Shown here piece after piece: positions 1 through 15,639 of a DNA stretch of 64,000 bases. Position numbers and translations under genes: made by a program. Position 1 is the stretch's first letter; each line of letters begins with the position of its first letter. The stretch covers positions 651,052-715,051 of the forward strand of contig VZSF01008218.1 of NCBI GenBank assembly GCA_013398295.1, given 5' to 3'. The stretch comes from Chionis minor (Eukaryota > Chordata > Aves > Charadriiformes > Chionididae). The notes under the pieces were generated by a model. That model was not told the origin of the DNA. It searched no databases and was given only the letters and a program-made list of their open reading frames with translations.

Positions 1-2892
1 AATTATACACCTGAGTAACAGAGTTCTGCTACAATGCTAACCACCAGACTGCAGAAATAGGTAACTTTGTTTAATAATGAGATCAGTACAAAGTCTTCCT
101 CTGTAGAAGAGAAAAAAAAAAAAAAAGAAAAAAAGACAAACTAAAGAAATTTACTTCACATATTATTATGGAACTTTTCCAAGAAGGCCAGGATTTCTTC
201 CAAGGGAATGATTATTTTACAGCTACAGTTTTCAGGAATTACCCTTTGTCGCACCAAATATTTAAAGATATTTAGACATGCAACTTCACATATTAAAAGA
301 TATAAAAAGCTACTTCACAACTCTATGTTCAGGTGTAGAGTTCACAGAAAATCTGTATTTTCAGAGAACAATTACAAGTCCTTATTGAAGTTGGTAAGTG
401 GTTTGAACAGATGGAAAAGACCACTAATATTTCTGTCACTGTCTTTAATCACAGCATGTCAGCTAAAAATAACAGAAACACCAAGCAGTAAGTCTCAAAA
501 TCTCTTTCTTCTTTACCAGGTCAGAAGAAACATCCCTAGATGATCATTGATTCAGTTTTCCTTTTGAGTACACTCAGAAGTCAAATGACATTGTTCTCAC
601 CCTTTCTCAGAACACATCTTGCAAGTCTTTCTAGTAAAAGGGCATTGTAATTGAATAAAGTATTTTGTAGCTGTCGAAGAATACCAGTTTATCAAAAGAA
701 CACCTCTCTTCGTGTTAAAACATCAAGTCCAGAAACTGAAGTTTCCCGTTCTGGAATTCCAAGCAAGTGCAGAGTCAAGACCACAGCCTCCACATTCGCA
801 TACGTACATAGAGAAGGTGCCAGCTATTTCTCTCCACTTCCACCGTGTTTAAATTCAACATTAAAATATAATCTCCTAAAAAGTAACATACAACAAGATA
901 AATATGGGACTGTTACCATAACAAAAACTAGGGGAACAAAACCACGCTGAAGAATATTGCAAAGCAAACACTACAAAAATCCCATTCTCCCATCACCACA
1001 CTCCAACTCACTGTACAGCACCCCTGTGCATCCTGTCACTGGCTTTTCACAACACAGCGCAAAATTAATTGCGCGATGGTAGGTTTGAAAACATGACAGA
1101 TAGTCTTGGAATGTCTACACTTCAAGATTATAATGACTACTGCTTAAAACCCTTACCAAACAGCTACATTATTTACAAGTAGCACTAAGTTCACATTGTC
1201 AAGGACGTAGGCATAGAAGGAGAATAGAATTCTTAAAGCCCTCAGTAGGATGATGCAGAGAGGTCAGTTATGAAAGTACATTCATGTGTATTTGCTTTCA
1301 TGGCTCATATTCCAAAGGTTTTTTTAAGTTTTCTGGTTTGTTTTTGGGGGTTGCTTTTTTTTTTTTGTTTTGTTTTATTGGGGGGTGGGCACCGAGAGGG
1401 GAGTTGGTTGTCGGGGTTTTTGTTCATTTTTGTTTGGATTTTTTTTATAACTTTTTATGATACAAGTAATTTTTCATATTTCAAACCTTAAGAAATGCCT
1501 AAGCAGTTAGAATAACAGTATTTTTTGCACATTCTAACCTTGTTCGTTTTTTTCACACACACAAAAAAGGAACCACAGCTACTCTTACGCAATAATATCA
1601 CTCTTCTCTTCCAAACAAAGGTGAAACAAGAGTTTCTTTACACAATCTGACAGAACTGGCCAGGCATGCTATTTAGAGGTAGCACTATTTGAAGGCAGGT
1701 TACCTTTTCTGGAAAGGCTAGGAAAAATGCCCCAACTTTATGATAATGTGTCTGGGTTATAAATCCTGAGATATCTCCCCTCATCCAAGTCAGCTTCATG
1801 CCAAGTCAATCATATAGTAGCCACCTGGGATGCAAACTGAGACAACGTTAATTATTCCCAAGTTATCCTGCTGCCACGCAAAGCTGAAAATGGGGTATAA
1901 CAGATTTTATTTTTCAGTACTAGGTCTCCTTCGTAATGAAAAGAACTCATAACTCCCTTTTCCTTAGACAAACTAGCAGAATTTGAGATTTCTGCAAATT
2001 AGCACAACTTGGCTAAGTAGTTTTACCAACTGACTTTGACCCTTAGTATGGGGTAACGTCATTAGCTTCTCAAACTGGCATAGTATAAGATCACGAAAAC
2101 AAGGATTTTAACATTAATGATCAGAGATAGAGTTCACTTCTGAATTTTGGTATTGACTTCCTGGGTAAACTTTCAGTATAGAGTTTGGGTCTCATAACCT
2201 CTTTCCATATTAACCAAACTGAAAGCTCTCCAGGAAAGCATCTGTTCACGTGCTTGTGTCTTTCCAGTGCTTAGCAAAGCATAGCTCTGATTTATGAGAC
2301 ATCGTGAAAATCTTATTTTTTTTTTTTTATACTTGTTTCCTAAGCCTAGACCAGGTTACTTTTACTGACCATTTTTGCCCACAGTGCATTGGTAAAACAC
2401 CAAGAGCTTAAAACTTTGTTGTATTTGAACAGCAACCCCATTCAACATTTGTTAAGACTGATACGACAAAAGAGTAGCTATATAAATAATACATAAATCT
2501 ATAGAAAAACATAAATAATACATAAAAGCCTTTACATTCTGAGCACATATGAAAATATATATGGGGGAAGAATTGATTTTATTGAGAACTTTTAGTGTTG
2601 GGGTTTTTTTGCTTTCTTCTGCTAGTAGGTATTTCTGCCGCTTACGTAAGCTTTCAGCCTGTATATCATGATTCTGATATTATCTCTGTCTTTCAGGAGA
2701 AAGAAAAAGGATATATTTTTTTTTTTCCCTGTTGTAGAAACATCCTATGCTCCTTCAAACCAATATCTAACCTGAGTGTATTAAACCCAAAGAATGCAAC
2801 AGGACTTTATCACTTGTTCCATGTTAATATCTACAAGTAATGAATTGTTCTTACAGTAATGAATGAGTCTTACATTAGCATATCTTCCCGGC

Positions 2893-2918
2893 AAAAAAAA
2901 AAAAAAAAAAAAAAAAAA
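2893..2918. repeat. Poly(A) tract, 26 bases
   Basis: An uninterrupted run of 26 A. No SINE or retrocopy body was recognised on its 5' side, so it is listed as a simple repeat. Confidence 0.95.
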
Positions 2919-5900
2919 GGGTTTTTTACTAGGTAATTGGTTTTGCTATTAGAAATACACTCTGTTGGGAGGGCAAGTTTCATCAAAGTAACTGCACCTG
3001 TAGTAGGACAGGACATCTGTCAGAACAGACATTTTAGCCGTCATACTCTTGACTGCTGTACTGGAGCACGAGGAGGAAAGGAATAATCAAGTCAGCGATT
3101 GAAAAGCGACACCTTGGTGCTCTGAACGTGGTGCTCGTGCCGACTGAACACGCTACAGTGGATTACTGTGTTCCATAAATGGTGGCACATAACCACATAA
3201 AATGTGGCTTTGAAGAGCCAAATGTGGCTGACTCCATCTAGCAGCAGTTTTCCAGGTTGCGTCTTAGGTAGATGTAAATCAGCAGTGTTACATACCTGTC
3301 AGAATGTTAAGTTATGCCACTTCTCTTTTGTGGCATTTTACATCACTGCAAGTTAAATTTCCAATCACAGTTAATTGAAATCATTATGTTGTCAAGGTAT
3401 TTCATAATATTAACAATGGATTGATACTCTTTTCATGTTACTATTTCAAAATACTGCTCAAAAGAAATGTTTTGCAATTTGCTAAGTTAATTAATGCATT
3501 ACCAGATCTATTGATTTTAAAAGAAAGTGTTGACGCTAACACAATGCTTTCCTTATAAAATGTATTACCTTTTCCAGAAGATTGGTTTAACCAGGTTAAG
3601 TACAGGGGACGCTAGCACAGTAGGACAAGAAACAAAATATAATTTTCATTTTGCTTTTCCAGTTGCTATTAATGAATCTGAAATATGCCTCCCACACAAG
3701 GAACTCTTTTTACTTATAACTGATGTCTTTACTCAGTGAAATACTATTAGACTTCATCGCTGCCATGGTCACACAAATTGTTTGGTATAAATACAAAAAG
3801 AAAATATTTTGAGGAAAATTAAAAAGCCAAGCATTAAGCTTTGCATTACAACCTGCCTTGACCTTGCTTTATTAGACAGCAGTACTAAAGTCTCTACATG
3901 GCTATGTTAAAAAGTTTTCTGTAAAAATCTCATCTATAGACCAATATATAATACGCTGTGCAGTAGGAGGAAAGGAGGCAATATTTGATACAAAACTCGC
4001 ATTTTTTAACAGTTCCTGCAGAACACTAGATCTGTCAATAGACCTAGCAATCTTTTGTCATATAAATTACCAGACCAAAATTCATCTTTGTTGATTTATT
4101 ACCTAATAAAATTGATTTATCCGTGCCAATGTAAGAGTAAACAGTATGGCAATAAAGTGAAACATCGTTATTGTCCTATGTCAATTCCTACAGGATATGC
4201 AACAGAAAAATTAAGTGGAAGATATCAAGCATTAAAGTCATTCCAAAAGCACTTCCCTCCTGTAACTTCATGTCAATTCTTTCAATTTTAAATGAAAAGT
4301 AACACCCTGTTTTCAACTCATATTTCATAAATAGAGAAGGAATTACTTTAAAATTCAAATATTTGCTACATTTTTTTCTAAAATGGAGAACCTTAAACCT
4401 AACGTTTATTCACTCCGTAAATTTGCTATTATTTTATTATCAGATTAGTAAATGCACTGCAGAAATGCATAAGTATCATAATCTCTGCATTATAGATATA
4501 TGATTGGATAATTAAGAAATCTAGCAAATTGTGTAATATCTAATAAGACAAAGTCAAAAAAGAAATGAAGTTATCAGATTCTGCATTAAAAATGAGCATC
4601 TTTGTCTCACCGTAGTACTAATGAGCAAGTACTACTTCAGAACACGCACCAAATCTAATCCTCGTACTTTAAAGCCTACACATACAGTTTAAATTACTTT
4701 ATATTATGGCTAAACCCTGCTCCCACTGCAATCACCAGAAGACATACAGAATCATGAGTTTTGTCTTTCCTTTGCTGTCTCTCGAGAATATACTTACTGA
4801 AGTACTAGATGTATATTCCCAAGCATACTTGTGTATACTGGGAATAACTACCATACTGATCTATTTCCATATAAGAAGATCCATACATTTAATGGACCTT
4901 TGGTTCAGCAGTCTATAGGCAGAAAGCACACAATATTAGACAATTGTATGAAAAAATGTTTTTCTGAAATTCCTGGTTCACATTACCTTCCTACAAAAAC
5001 GGGAAAGGAACAGTTCACTATTTATTTCATGTCATTTACCAAGAAAAAAAAAAAAATAATGGCAGGGCTGCCACACTGAGATACAATTAAGGCTTGGGAA
5101 TGAAAATACAATTCTGTAGTCATACACACGAGAAAAGATCTCCCTGAGAAGTTTGAAAATTTTTACTTAAGTTTTCAGCATCAGTTTCGCATCTTGAAAC
5201 TCACAGAGACTCAATCTGCAAATAAGAGCACAGCATTCCAAAACTGAAAAGGTGTCTACAAACCTGGAATAGCTATAGAGAACCATCTAAAAACCCATAA
5301 GGAGTTGCTTCAGCCACCTTTTTACCCAACTTGTATCTGTTATTACCATCAAATATGAATTGTATGTGCATATCTGGTCCTGCCAAGGGGAATGCTTGAC
5401 GCGGGCAGTTTTGACAGGATTTCATTTCTATTCAATGGCATCTGACCTTGAGCCCAGAAAATTTCCTGAAGGATTGTAGCAAGCAAGTTTTTCTGCTTTG
5501 TTTTGTTTAAATTCTAAAGCTTATTCATCTTCCTTCGAGAAACACCCCACAATTAGTTTTACGTTAACGATATGCTTGCACATATACTAGTTGTTACATT
5601 TCTTGTGAGAAGGCAGGTGTCTCTAATTCTGAGAAAGTTTCATTTGGCTCTTGGACAGGAACAGGATCTTCCAAATAAGTTATTTTCATCCTTGAAAACA
5701 GCAGACTACATCTGTCCTCAATTAAACCAGTGTAAACGTGGATTGACTGCACTTCAATTAAATTACGCTGATCTGGACAAGACCAAAATTTGACCCAGAA
5801 GCTGGAACAAATCTTTTTGTTTTAAAGAGCTTTAAATCTTGCAGTTCCTCGGATTTTGTTTTTCCTTCTGACCTATTTTATGTCATTTTCATAATGAACC

Positions 5901-8900
5901 ACACTACATACTATTTAACCCAAAGCAGTAAGCAGGGAAAGGTAATTCAAATAACATGTTTGTCAACATTTTCTGTATGTTCTGTATATATGTATGATTT
6001 TCAGACTTTTTTCTATTGGCTAGCAAATAAACATATTTTACTTTTACAATACTGGACTGTGTTTCAACAGCATTTTGAACTAATCCTGTCACCTTTTTCT
6101 CCATAGAGAATTAAAAATTAAAATTGATTGCTCCACAATAAAAACCAAGCACCAAACACTTCTAAATTTTTGTAGTTACATTAAGCAAAATGGCTTTTCT
6201 CGTATTTTCAGAATACTTGTCCTCTAGTCTAAGAGGCAGAAAACATCCCAAAAAATGGAGAACATAAACAGTCAATAATACTTTGTTCTTAGTACAACAT
6301 GAAAGATAAAGCAATAGAACTAGTAATTACACACATTCGTGTTTAATCAAGGTTTCCCAAGTGAAACTCACTTTTTAACTGAATCCTTTCTAGTCAGCTA
6401 GACTGGAACTATAGTCCAGCTAGACTATTCCTTCTAGTCATTTTTATGCAGTGTTAAACCACCTTCTTACATGTCTCGAGCTGAAACTAATCCACCATCC
6501 AACACCCATAAAAAAGGGTCAAGAGACACTTACTGTCTTCATTTGTTATCACTTAATTTAATGTCTAAACCAGACTACTTAGAGCTAACTTTGTACTTTG
6601 TTAGAGAAATAGAAAAACTTGATATCATCCACAAGGATAAAACTATAGAAAATTCACTCTATTAGGAAATAAAAGGCACGCACGTAGCTTCCTAAAGGTG
6701 CCAGAGAAGCAAAGGTTCACTGCTTTGTTTTTCTCCTGAGAGATAAGAGCAAGTCACAGTTTCTCAAAGTACACTTTTTATGAGATTTCAGCACATTTCA
6801 GGCTAGCAAATAGCATAAATGAACTGCATCTTTAAGGCTAACAGTGCCTTTTTTGTCGTCCTATAGAGTCTGCCAGTGTCTACTGCCAGCAGGTTTACTC
6901 CTTTGCCAGGCTCCCCCACACACACTCCTACTGAGGACTGGGAAACGGTAAAATAGGCACTATCCAGCTTCTACATTTTATTGCCTTTCAGTTGAAGACA
7001 ACTCTGATTACCTTCTTTAGTGGATTAGGACCCCCTACAAAAAGTTTCCTTGACAAGCAGATCCCTTTCTCCTCTCTCAAATCGACTCTCTTAGACTGGA
7101 GAAAGTCTAGCACTTATACAAGTCGTGCTTTTGTGGAGTAGTGTTTAAAACAACTCTCTCTGCCACTAATTTACTCATCTTAGCCATTATAAATTTCAGA
7201 GAAGAAAAAGGACCATGTTAAAAGGTTAATTTTACAATAAAAGCGAAGTAGTTCATCTGACACAAACACAGTTCCTCATCTGAAACAGAATCCTTGAGCT
7301 GGCTGTTGAAAGCTCCCAGTCTGGTACCATCTGACACGTTCAACACAAAAAGAAAATATGGCCAAGATCAAAGAACTGGAGGGACCAAGAGGTTTGAAAG
7401 TTCAAGAATAAAGCTGCTGAACCAATAACAAAAAAAAAAAAATATAAGTCCCTTATTTGCAATAAACGATATGACTAACCAGCAGAGAACTGGTCAGTTC
7501 ATCTTACTGCATTTAAATTTGTATCTGTGCTAAGTCGCATCAGAAGGAATAGAAGAGCATGCCTTACTTTAGTACCAAGAGATCATTAAGAGTAACATAA
7601 AAGTCTAGAAAAATATAGTATCACCAGAACCAAACTCTAGAGTTCACATAAACACATGGCAAATGCCTATCAAAATTCTCTCTGTGGAGTATTTTAATGG
7701 CAACCACATATTAAATCTTCATACAGTTCAGGCTGCCGTTATTTGCTGAAGCAAGCTTAGGAATCTTGACATCTGCATCCAACAATATCAAATGGTGATG
7801 CCCAATTTACTGCAAAGAGATCACTGAATTTAAAAAAAAAAAACCACCACACCAAAAAGCACACACAGACACACAGCCCCGTAACTGATTACAGTATCTC
7901 TTTTTAAAGTACTTCCCCTCAATTTTTCTTCTGGTCAAGGAAGACAGCATGAATGCATTCCACTGTAGTACATTACAGTAAGGAAAGTGTTGAAAACTGC
8001 TCAGTTTAACCTCTCAGCGGTCTCAAAATTCTATCAATCAACAAAAATCTGCATTTCAGCAACGTCTTACACTGTTGCTTCTATGCTTTCTGGGTTACTG
8101 ATGGAATCAGTGGAACTTCCTGCCAATACACTGAAGTCAAAGGAATGAATGAGGTTGCTGAATCACATAACAGGTTGGGGGGTTAAACAAGTTTTCACAC
8201 CAACAAACAGAAACAGAAACATGATTTCAACCTCCTAGTGGATAGACACAGTTCATTTCACTCCATTGGTTTTTACAATCATTTTCATACCTAACAGCTT
8301 GCTAACAGGTTCATTTTTTCAAAGCCACAAGCATTTACCCAATGGGAATCTGAACACATTATCAGTAAAATAAACGCATGAACTACCTGATCTCTTTATA
8401 CATAGCTCTATTTAATGTACTGCATTTTATATCACACTGATAGTTCGCTTTAAAAAAAGCTTGCTATTCTTGATATCCTAACCTTGTAAACCGTGGCAAA
8501 TTGCAATGCCTAATTTGTTGTGAAGACAATTTATTCTAATTATATTTTATATATTCAAAGTAGTTGTATTCTATATAAAGGGAAATTTATATAAACACCT
8601 AAACAACGCTCAGATGGCAATATTCATGCCAAGTCAAATGTTGCTGTAATATTAAACTTTATTTAAAAAAGAATGGAAAAGAGGATTCCTACTTGCTCAT
8701 CATTGTACCTGTAAATGAAACCTAATAGAAGGTAATAAAGCTGTTTACAGTTAGCATGCTAATTTTGAAAGTGGAACAGAAAAGAAGAGTTATTTTTCAA
8801 GCTTTTTCACACATTCCGATTCCCCAAATAATCCCAATCACAATCAAGTAGAGAATTCTCTTATAAGTGCAAACAGCTAATTCTTACAATATACTAGATA

Positions 8901-11900
8901 AGACAAAGCTGGAGTCTCTCTCAATCCATTGCTTACTTTGTGGCAAACCAAAAATCTTCAAACTTGAGCTCCTGCTTATTCCTCTAATTCCTCATCAATG
9001 AATTAACTATGCCACTAATTCTCAACTAGTAATATAACTTAAAGTGTTATAAAACCAGATTTAACTTTTTTTTTTTAAAACACAAGATACATTCTCTTAA
9101 GGGAAATAAGATCTCACGTAGGTAAGCTTTTCATTTGCAGAAGTAAAACAGTGGTTTTGGATAGGCAACAGAACTGTTTCATTAAAAAAATAGGTCTTTC
9201 ATATCAAGAGCCATCAGCTATAAAGAGACCATGAGCAACTAGTGTTGATGCCCAAGGCTCTTTCCAAAAGAGAATACATAATAAGTCTAATGGAGTGAAT
9301 AGGAAGGAAAAATTCAGATTGTTTATCTGTCTGCACCTATCAGGCCCAAAAGAGAGAAAAAAGCATAAGTGCAGATCAAACACACTAAGGCAAAGAGCCT
9401 GTATAGTAAAAAATATTTTGATACATGAATAGGCCATCTTCAATTGCAAAATAGAGAAGTAAAAATAATTTATACAGAGATACAGAAATATAATATGTTT
9501 GTGCATAGATACATGTATTTTACAAAGAGGACATAATATATATTTCATAATACTAGAAGGATTTAATTGTACAGGACAAATGTATTTGGAACCTGAAAAT
9601 GTGCAGTGGAAAAGTGGGGGAAAAAATTTCACTAAATGTAAATTCTTGATTTCAGTACCTTTTCAAAAGCTGATTTCAATACCTTTTACAAGCCTGGGTA
9701 ATTATTTTTAGTCTTAGCTGGCACAGAAACAAAGGGAGAACAGCCAGTTTAGTTATACATTCAAAATCACCCAAGTTTCTGTTATAGCTGAAAACAGTAA
9801 CCACGTCAAACTTACAGTCCTGTGCTGCATTTACTATATCACATTGCTCACGTTTTTCCAGGGTGACAGAAAATGCGTAGGAAACTAAGAGTTACTGTTA
9901 TGGACCATACCATCTCTTGTACATCCTCTAGTTGATACTTCAAAGAGCAGTTTTCTACCTAACTAACTCCTCCAGTAGATTTAAACCAGCAGCTGACAAC
10001 CTTTCCCAGTCTGGAGACCCCTAAAGCTTTTCTGTTGTACTTACAAACTGTAAACTGTAAATCTATAAACTGTTGGCGTGGTTTTCTTCGTTACTTTTCA
10101 CAGCCTTCTACAAGAGCAAATTGAAAACCATCAAACAGCTTGCCCAAAACAACTTTGCAGTATTTACCATGAGGCAAAAAAAGGCAAATCTGAAAAATTA
10201 ACCTATCAGGGAACTTCACTGCAGTAATTTCTTACAGGTTGATAGAGGTATGTCTAGAGGTTTCTCAAACATATTTCTGTTAGTGTGACACACAGGCCTT
10301 TGATGTTCAATATGCCGATACATGTTTCTGTCTTGTAATATGGAAGAACTTCTGATCTACGTGTACTTCATTATTTTCTATAATATTTTACAATGCTTTA
10401 AGCATAGCAGAAAAGGACTTTAAAAATCTAGTCTGACAGAGTGCAGCCCGATCACAAGCACTGAAACAAATCCTTAGGCATAAACATCAATGACAAAATT
10501 TGCTCAGGTCTTTGTTCAGAACAAAAAAAAATATTCCAGCCTTGGGAAAAAAAAAAAAGAGCAAACCGGTATCATATTCAAGAAAGATCCCGCTGAATTC
10601 ATCTTTTCATACCTGTGCTGGGTTTCTATACATAATCTCATGTCAGGCTTTTGAGGGATAGGAGAATGTGAGAGTTCAGCTTTGGTTACATTGCTTAGAA
10701 TAAAACGTAGAATTTTCTGATTTAGCTAAAACAACAGAACTGATAGTGCCAGGTTCTGTTCACATGCGCACGGTTGCTAAAGTGTAGCATGAAGTAAAAA
10801 AGGCAGCATGCAACACTATCCAGCCTAATGACACCCAACAAACATATGGATCAATTGACCTAATGGCATGCTCTGTTGATCCTTTAGTTCAAAATTCTCC
10901 ATATAAGGTTTAACCTTGCAGTATTTGGGTTGGATAGATTTTAAAAAAATAAATAAATCAAAAACAAGGCACAAGACCAGACTTCCTTTTTTTCCCCTGA
11001 GGAACAGATCAAGAAAAGGACAAATTATAAAACTAAACAGCTCACAAAGATGTTGCAAATATTTCACATTGACACTAAAATGCAGAGAATACACTCTTGC
11101 TAGTTACCAAGATCCACGGCTATACTTTCCAAGGTACGTTTAGCACCTTCCGAATGCACGTTATGGGATTAAATATAATGACTGACGATAACATAGAAAA
11201 TACCGCATCTTCGTGCAAAAGCTTAGCACTCTGCCATCCTTTGCAGCAGGCTCATGAAAGTATCGCATTTTGTATATCACACAATCAGATTGCTCACTAA
11301 ATCTACTCATCTCTACAGAAGTAATTTTTGTAAGATTTTACCCTGACAGGCATAAATTGGTTTTTTAACAGTATGTAGGAGTCACGTGTTTTTCAATGAG
11401 AGGACTGTGGGCATCTGACAGAACTGTATGTCTCAGTTGGCATGCAGCGAAGCCTATGTGGCTACACCAGGCAGAGTCAGGTCCCACATTTCGCCATCGT
11501 TCCTCATGTAATATCCCCATTCCAAGCAGTAACAATTACACCGGGTTTGAAATGAAATTTTACAAGTTTGAGCTAGAAATAGAGAAAGAATCAGATTATG
11601 TTTTCTTTTCCATTCTATACATACCCTGCCTCAATTAAGTTGTGCGTGCCCCTCTCCCATCAGCACAGTAAGTGGTTAATTAGAAGGTATGGAACTACCT
11701 TGCAGAAATTGCCTTTTCACCCACCTACCCTAACTAGCTATGCTGAACAGAAGCAATCTTCACAAGATGGAAAGAAGCAGCAGGACTGTTTGAAACTTTG
11801 GAAAAGTCCTGTCCCTTTCTCTTCTGAGAAGATATTAATAGATCTTTCCTTTTCTTCCAGCTTCCCTACTCAAACATTTCTCCCATCCTCAACCTGAGCT

Positions 11901-14900
11901 GAAAGGAAGTGTCTGCAGGGTGAAGACTCTTCTTCCTAGGAATGAGGGAGCAGGAGCAGTTAAGAGCAGACACGCAAGCTTCCCCTTGACACTCACGGCA
12001 TTTTGCTGTAGGCTTCTAGAAGACTGAGAACTTTCAGCTTCTAGGTATAACACATGGAACAGGCAGTTAATATTACCTGATTTTAACTTTGAATTCACAA
12101 CTTTTTAGATTAGCTTTCCTGCTCCATTCTCAGAAAGACAAGTAGGTTCTGTACTATTACTTCAGATTGAACCAAGCCTTCCGAACCTCACCAATAAAGA
12201 ACCATTACAAATACATATTACCTAGGGAATATGTCAAATTATGCTTGCGAGTTGTGCTTGTCCGTAGCTGGCATTTTAACTGATTCTGACTGAATGGCAT
12301 AGTATTCTTCCTGCAGTGGGACGGACATTAGACTGCAAAGGAAAAGTGGGACTTTCAGCAGCTTTAGTGGTAAACTGTGAAGTTGTCTACGCTGCAGCAT
12401 TTGAAGCTGAAATAAAGCAGTAATTACAACAGAGAGGAGCCTCCTGTGACAAAGCAATGCACATTTAAGGAGCCACATAAAACTACCGAAGCCAAGCAGA
12501 ACATGCTGAGAACATTTCTGAGGTAACTCGTACGTATTCAAGTAACTATCAAAGAACAGTTTAAAAAAACCCACTTAATATTTAACACGCAAAAGGAAAC
12601 TGATTTTGATAGACAATATTTTGTATGGAAACTAGCTACTCGTTTTTACAAAACACCCACATGGGGATTTTTTTTAAATATTTTTTTTTTTTAACCACAA
12701 GCTTAGCAGTTCATTCTATTTACCCCATCCCTCAGAACACATCATTGACGGCAGAGCTGCATAAAAGCCTATGCAGAATTATCTTTCACAATATGCGCTA
12801 TCACAGAAGTGTCTTGATTACAAGCACAATTTTATCAAAGATACTAAATGCAAAGAAAAAAAAAATATTAAACAAACAATATTTATCAACTGCATCCTCA
12901 GACCAGCCCCGTGCATGGGAAGAGCATAAATGCCTTAAGGAGAAGCCATCTGTCTGCCCTGGTGAGCTTTGGGAATATGCTTCATTTGCAATAGCTGTGT
13001 CCATATCTCCTGTTCGCTGTCTGACTATTGTCAGAGCCCCATAGGTGGAAGGTGAATTTCCTCTGCTCTACATTCTTATCATGAGGATGCAACACAGTGT
13101 TATCAGAAGGAACACCTCTGTATTTATGTACTTTCCTTCTAGCTGTATCTAAGAAAGGAGAAGCAAGGCCTTCTCCTAACTTATGTTTGACATTAACATA
13201 GTGACACAGCCTTACAGACATTTGTCAACAATAAAGGTTTGTATAACAGAAGTCACCCTCTACAACAATAATTTCCCTAAGTCAGTTTTGCTATAACTGT
13301 CTGAATATTAACCATATTCTTCACTTTCTCCAAATAATCAAAGCTTGACACAATATGATTTTTAAATGTTCTGTTTAAATTCTTCTGCATTTTAATGATA
13401 GAATGCTACAGTTCCTTTTTTTCTAAATTAAGGTGAGTGACAGATGTCAAAGATGTCAGTAAAGTATATTTATTCCCACTGTAGCAAAAGCCACATGCTT
13501 TATAACTATATCAGAATAGATTCTACAAGCGTGGCCCTCTGTCCAGGGGTCACAGAAGTCACCACAGCAGAAAGTTTCTGAAGGTAACTTTACAGTAGGT
13601 AATCCCTGTAGCAGCAGCTATAAGCTGACAAACACCACAGAAATAGGGTCGAGTGCACTGAGATCAGGCTTACAAAAAGAAGGCTTCTAAAAATTAGTAA
13701 TTTTAATTAAGATAAATATTTATTAATTGCATGTATGATGTATAAATTTCATATTCTATTTCTCCACTTGCTGAGCTAAGAACTCAAATGCAAAGTTTTA
13801 AGTCCAGTTTCATGCCATTCTTTTATGAAACACACTGTTTATCCTTTTCTTGATTTGATTCTAGCATGACCACCTGCTTTATGCTCACCTAAACCATCTC
13901 CACATAGTAGTATTGAAAACTGGTAAAACTGCGGAGAAAAAAATACTATTTATGTTTAACTAGCCACACACTTCAGGGGAGACTTAACAGAAAAGAAAGT
14001 TTAAGATTGGCATATATAACACTAAAAGCAAGCTGATGGAGAAAGAATTTGAGTCAGCCATCTTTCATCCCATATTACAATGTCATAGCTGATAATAAAG
14101 TAACTTCTTGGTCCTAGATATTGCCTCGTACTGAGAAATATGCATTTTCTTGTTTTTATTATTTTAGTTTAACCACTACTCTTTTTTTACAGGACAAGAT
14201 CCACTGATCTTAAAGGTGAAGTGATACCTAGAAATGCTACAGCTACATCGCAGAATTGAATAGTCCAATGTCAAAGAAAAACATACAGTAAAAGAACTTT
14301 GCCTTCCACAGGACTGTGGGCAGAAGCCCACCCTTTGATCCAAAGCAAAAACCCTGCAAAACATTCCTTGGTATTGTCAACAAATAAATATTCAGAAAAA
14401 GAAAATGCATAAACGGAACTTAAACTAGCTGCAGTTACCATAGAAACCAGCAAGACTTACTCAACACTTCCTACTCTATTCCATTATCATTCAGTATCTC
14501 ATGAACTCAAATGGAGAAGTATTGTTCCTATTCCTATGGAAACCCTGGAAATAGCCCACATCATTGTCACAAGAGACTAAAGCAATCTAGAACACATCTC
14601 TTGGATTCATTTATGTGGCATCAAAGCCTATGAAAGATTAAAAAAAATAACTAAACAAAGTCCCTTTTGCAACGTAGAGGAGCAGAATCCAAACTATTCC
14701 CTACGAGCAGTAGGTAATTAACAAACATTGGCAAGCAGTTTATAATCTGTGAACAATTGTGATGAACAGATCTGTGCAGTTACACTAATACGCTGAAAGG
14801 TGCATCCTCAGCAGCTTTGTGCACTCTCGTGGTACAAAAGCCCTACCTCGGTAGGGCTGTGCCCTTTAGTCCTTACGGCATTTCTCATCTTTGCTGAGCA

Positions 14901-15464
14901 GGGTGAGGAAAGAGGAACTTTTATAGATGTAAAAGCATATAATCTAAAATGCATAACACAACTCTTGCCATCTCAGAAGACCTAATCAAAAAAATCTGCT
15001 ACAGACAGAAATATATTTAACATACTGTCAAATACAGGATTCATGAATATTTGACTGACTGTGTATTAAAGGTAAGATGCTTCCCCATCGCTCCCTTCTG
15101 ACTAGATAAATGTTCCTTTTTGCTACTCGATTAATCTAAAGATGGAGACTGAGAAATCTTTTGATCTAGCGATCAGAAGGTATGACTGCAAGCCATAAAA
15201 AACGCCCCTACCCCAGAGCCAGTTCAGCTGTCTATCTAGCACAGAGACACATCTCTGATCACGTTAATATGAGGAGTTTGTTTTAGGAAGAACAGGAAAG
15301 GATAGTAACTTTCTATGGTCCATTCCACCTATACATTCTTTGGAATAGGCATGCTGGAAGATTACCACTTCCCATATTCTGTAACCGCTGTTTGGTATCT
15401 GTTGCCCATTTGTCCAATCTATTTTTTGAACCTGTTGACACTTTCTACACAGTCTCCCTTTACC

Positions 15465-15482
15465 AAAAAAAAAAAAAAAAAA
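15465..15482. repeat. Poly(A) tract, 18 bases
   Basis: A run of 18 A with no recognisable element attached; it lies about 150 bp from the ancient CR1-like fragment. Confidence 0.95.
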
Positions 15483-15639
15483 TCCAGAAGTTCTCTGATC
15501 CTCATAAAAAACCCACTTTTTAAAAATCTCCCTTAAGTTGATATATAACAACTTTCAGAAATCATCCTTGGTTTTAGCACCTGGTTAACAGCACAATTTG
15601 GCTTAGATTCTCCACCAGCTTCCTTTGTGAAAGCTGACC

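Noticed and set aside
1370..1424. G-rich stretch as a G-quadruplex
   Set aside because: The loops between G runs (8 and 11 bases) exceed the usual limit of 7, unlike the motif at 59572-59597.
2484..2527. Repeated ATAAATAATACATAAA units resembling a short array
   Set aside because: Only two AT-rich units, no spacer regularity; not a CRISPR or satellite.
6391..6440. Direct repeat of CAGCTAGACT and an imperfect palindrome around CTATAG
   Set aside because: Ten-base direct repeats 22 bp apart with mismatched arms are compatible with a local slippage event; no element or protein-binding context.
9204..9632. 142-residue minus-strand open frame rich in Phe, Leu and Cys
   Set aside because: The composition is that of AT-rich intron read by chance; no family resemblance.
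12625..13044. 139-residue plus-strand open frame
   Set aside because: Contains homopolymer-coded Phe and Lys runs and no domain; a chance frame in intron.
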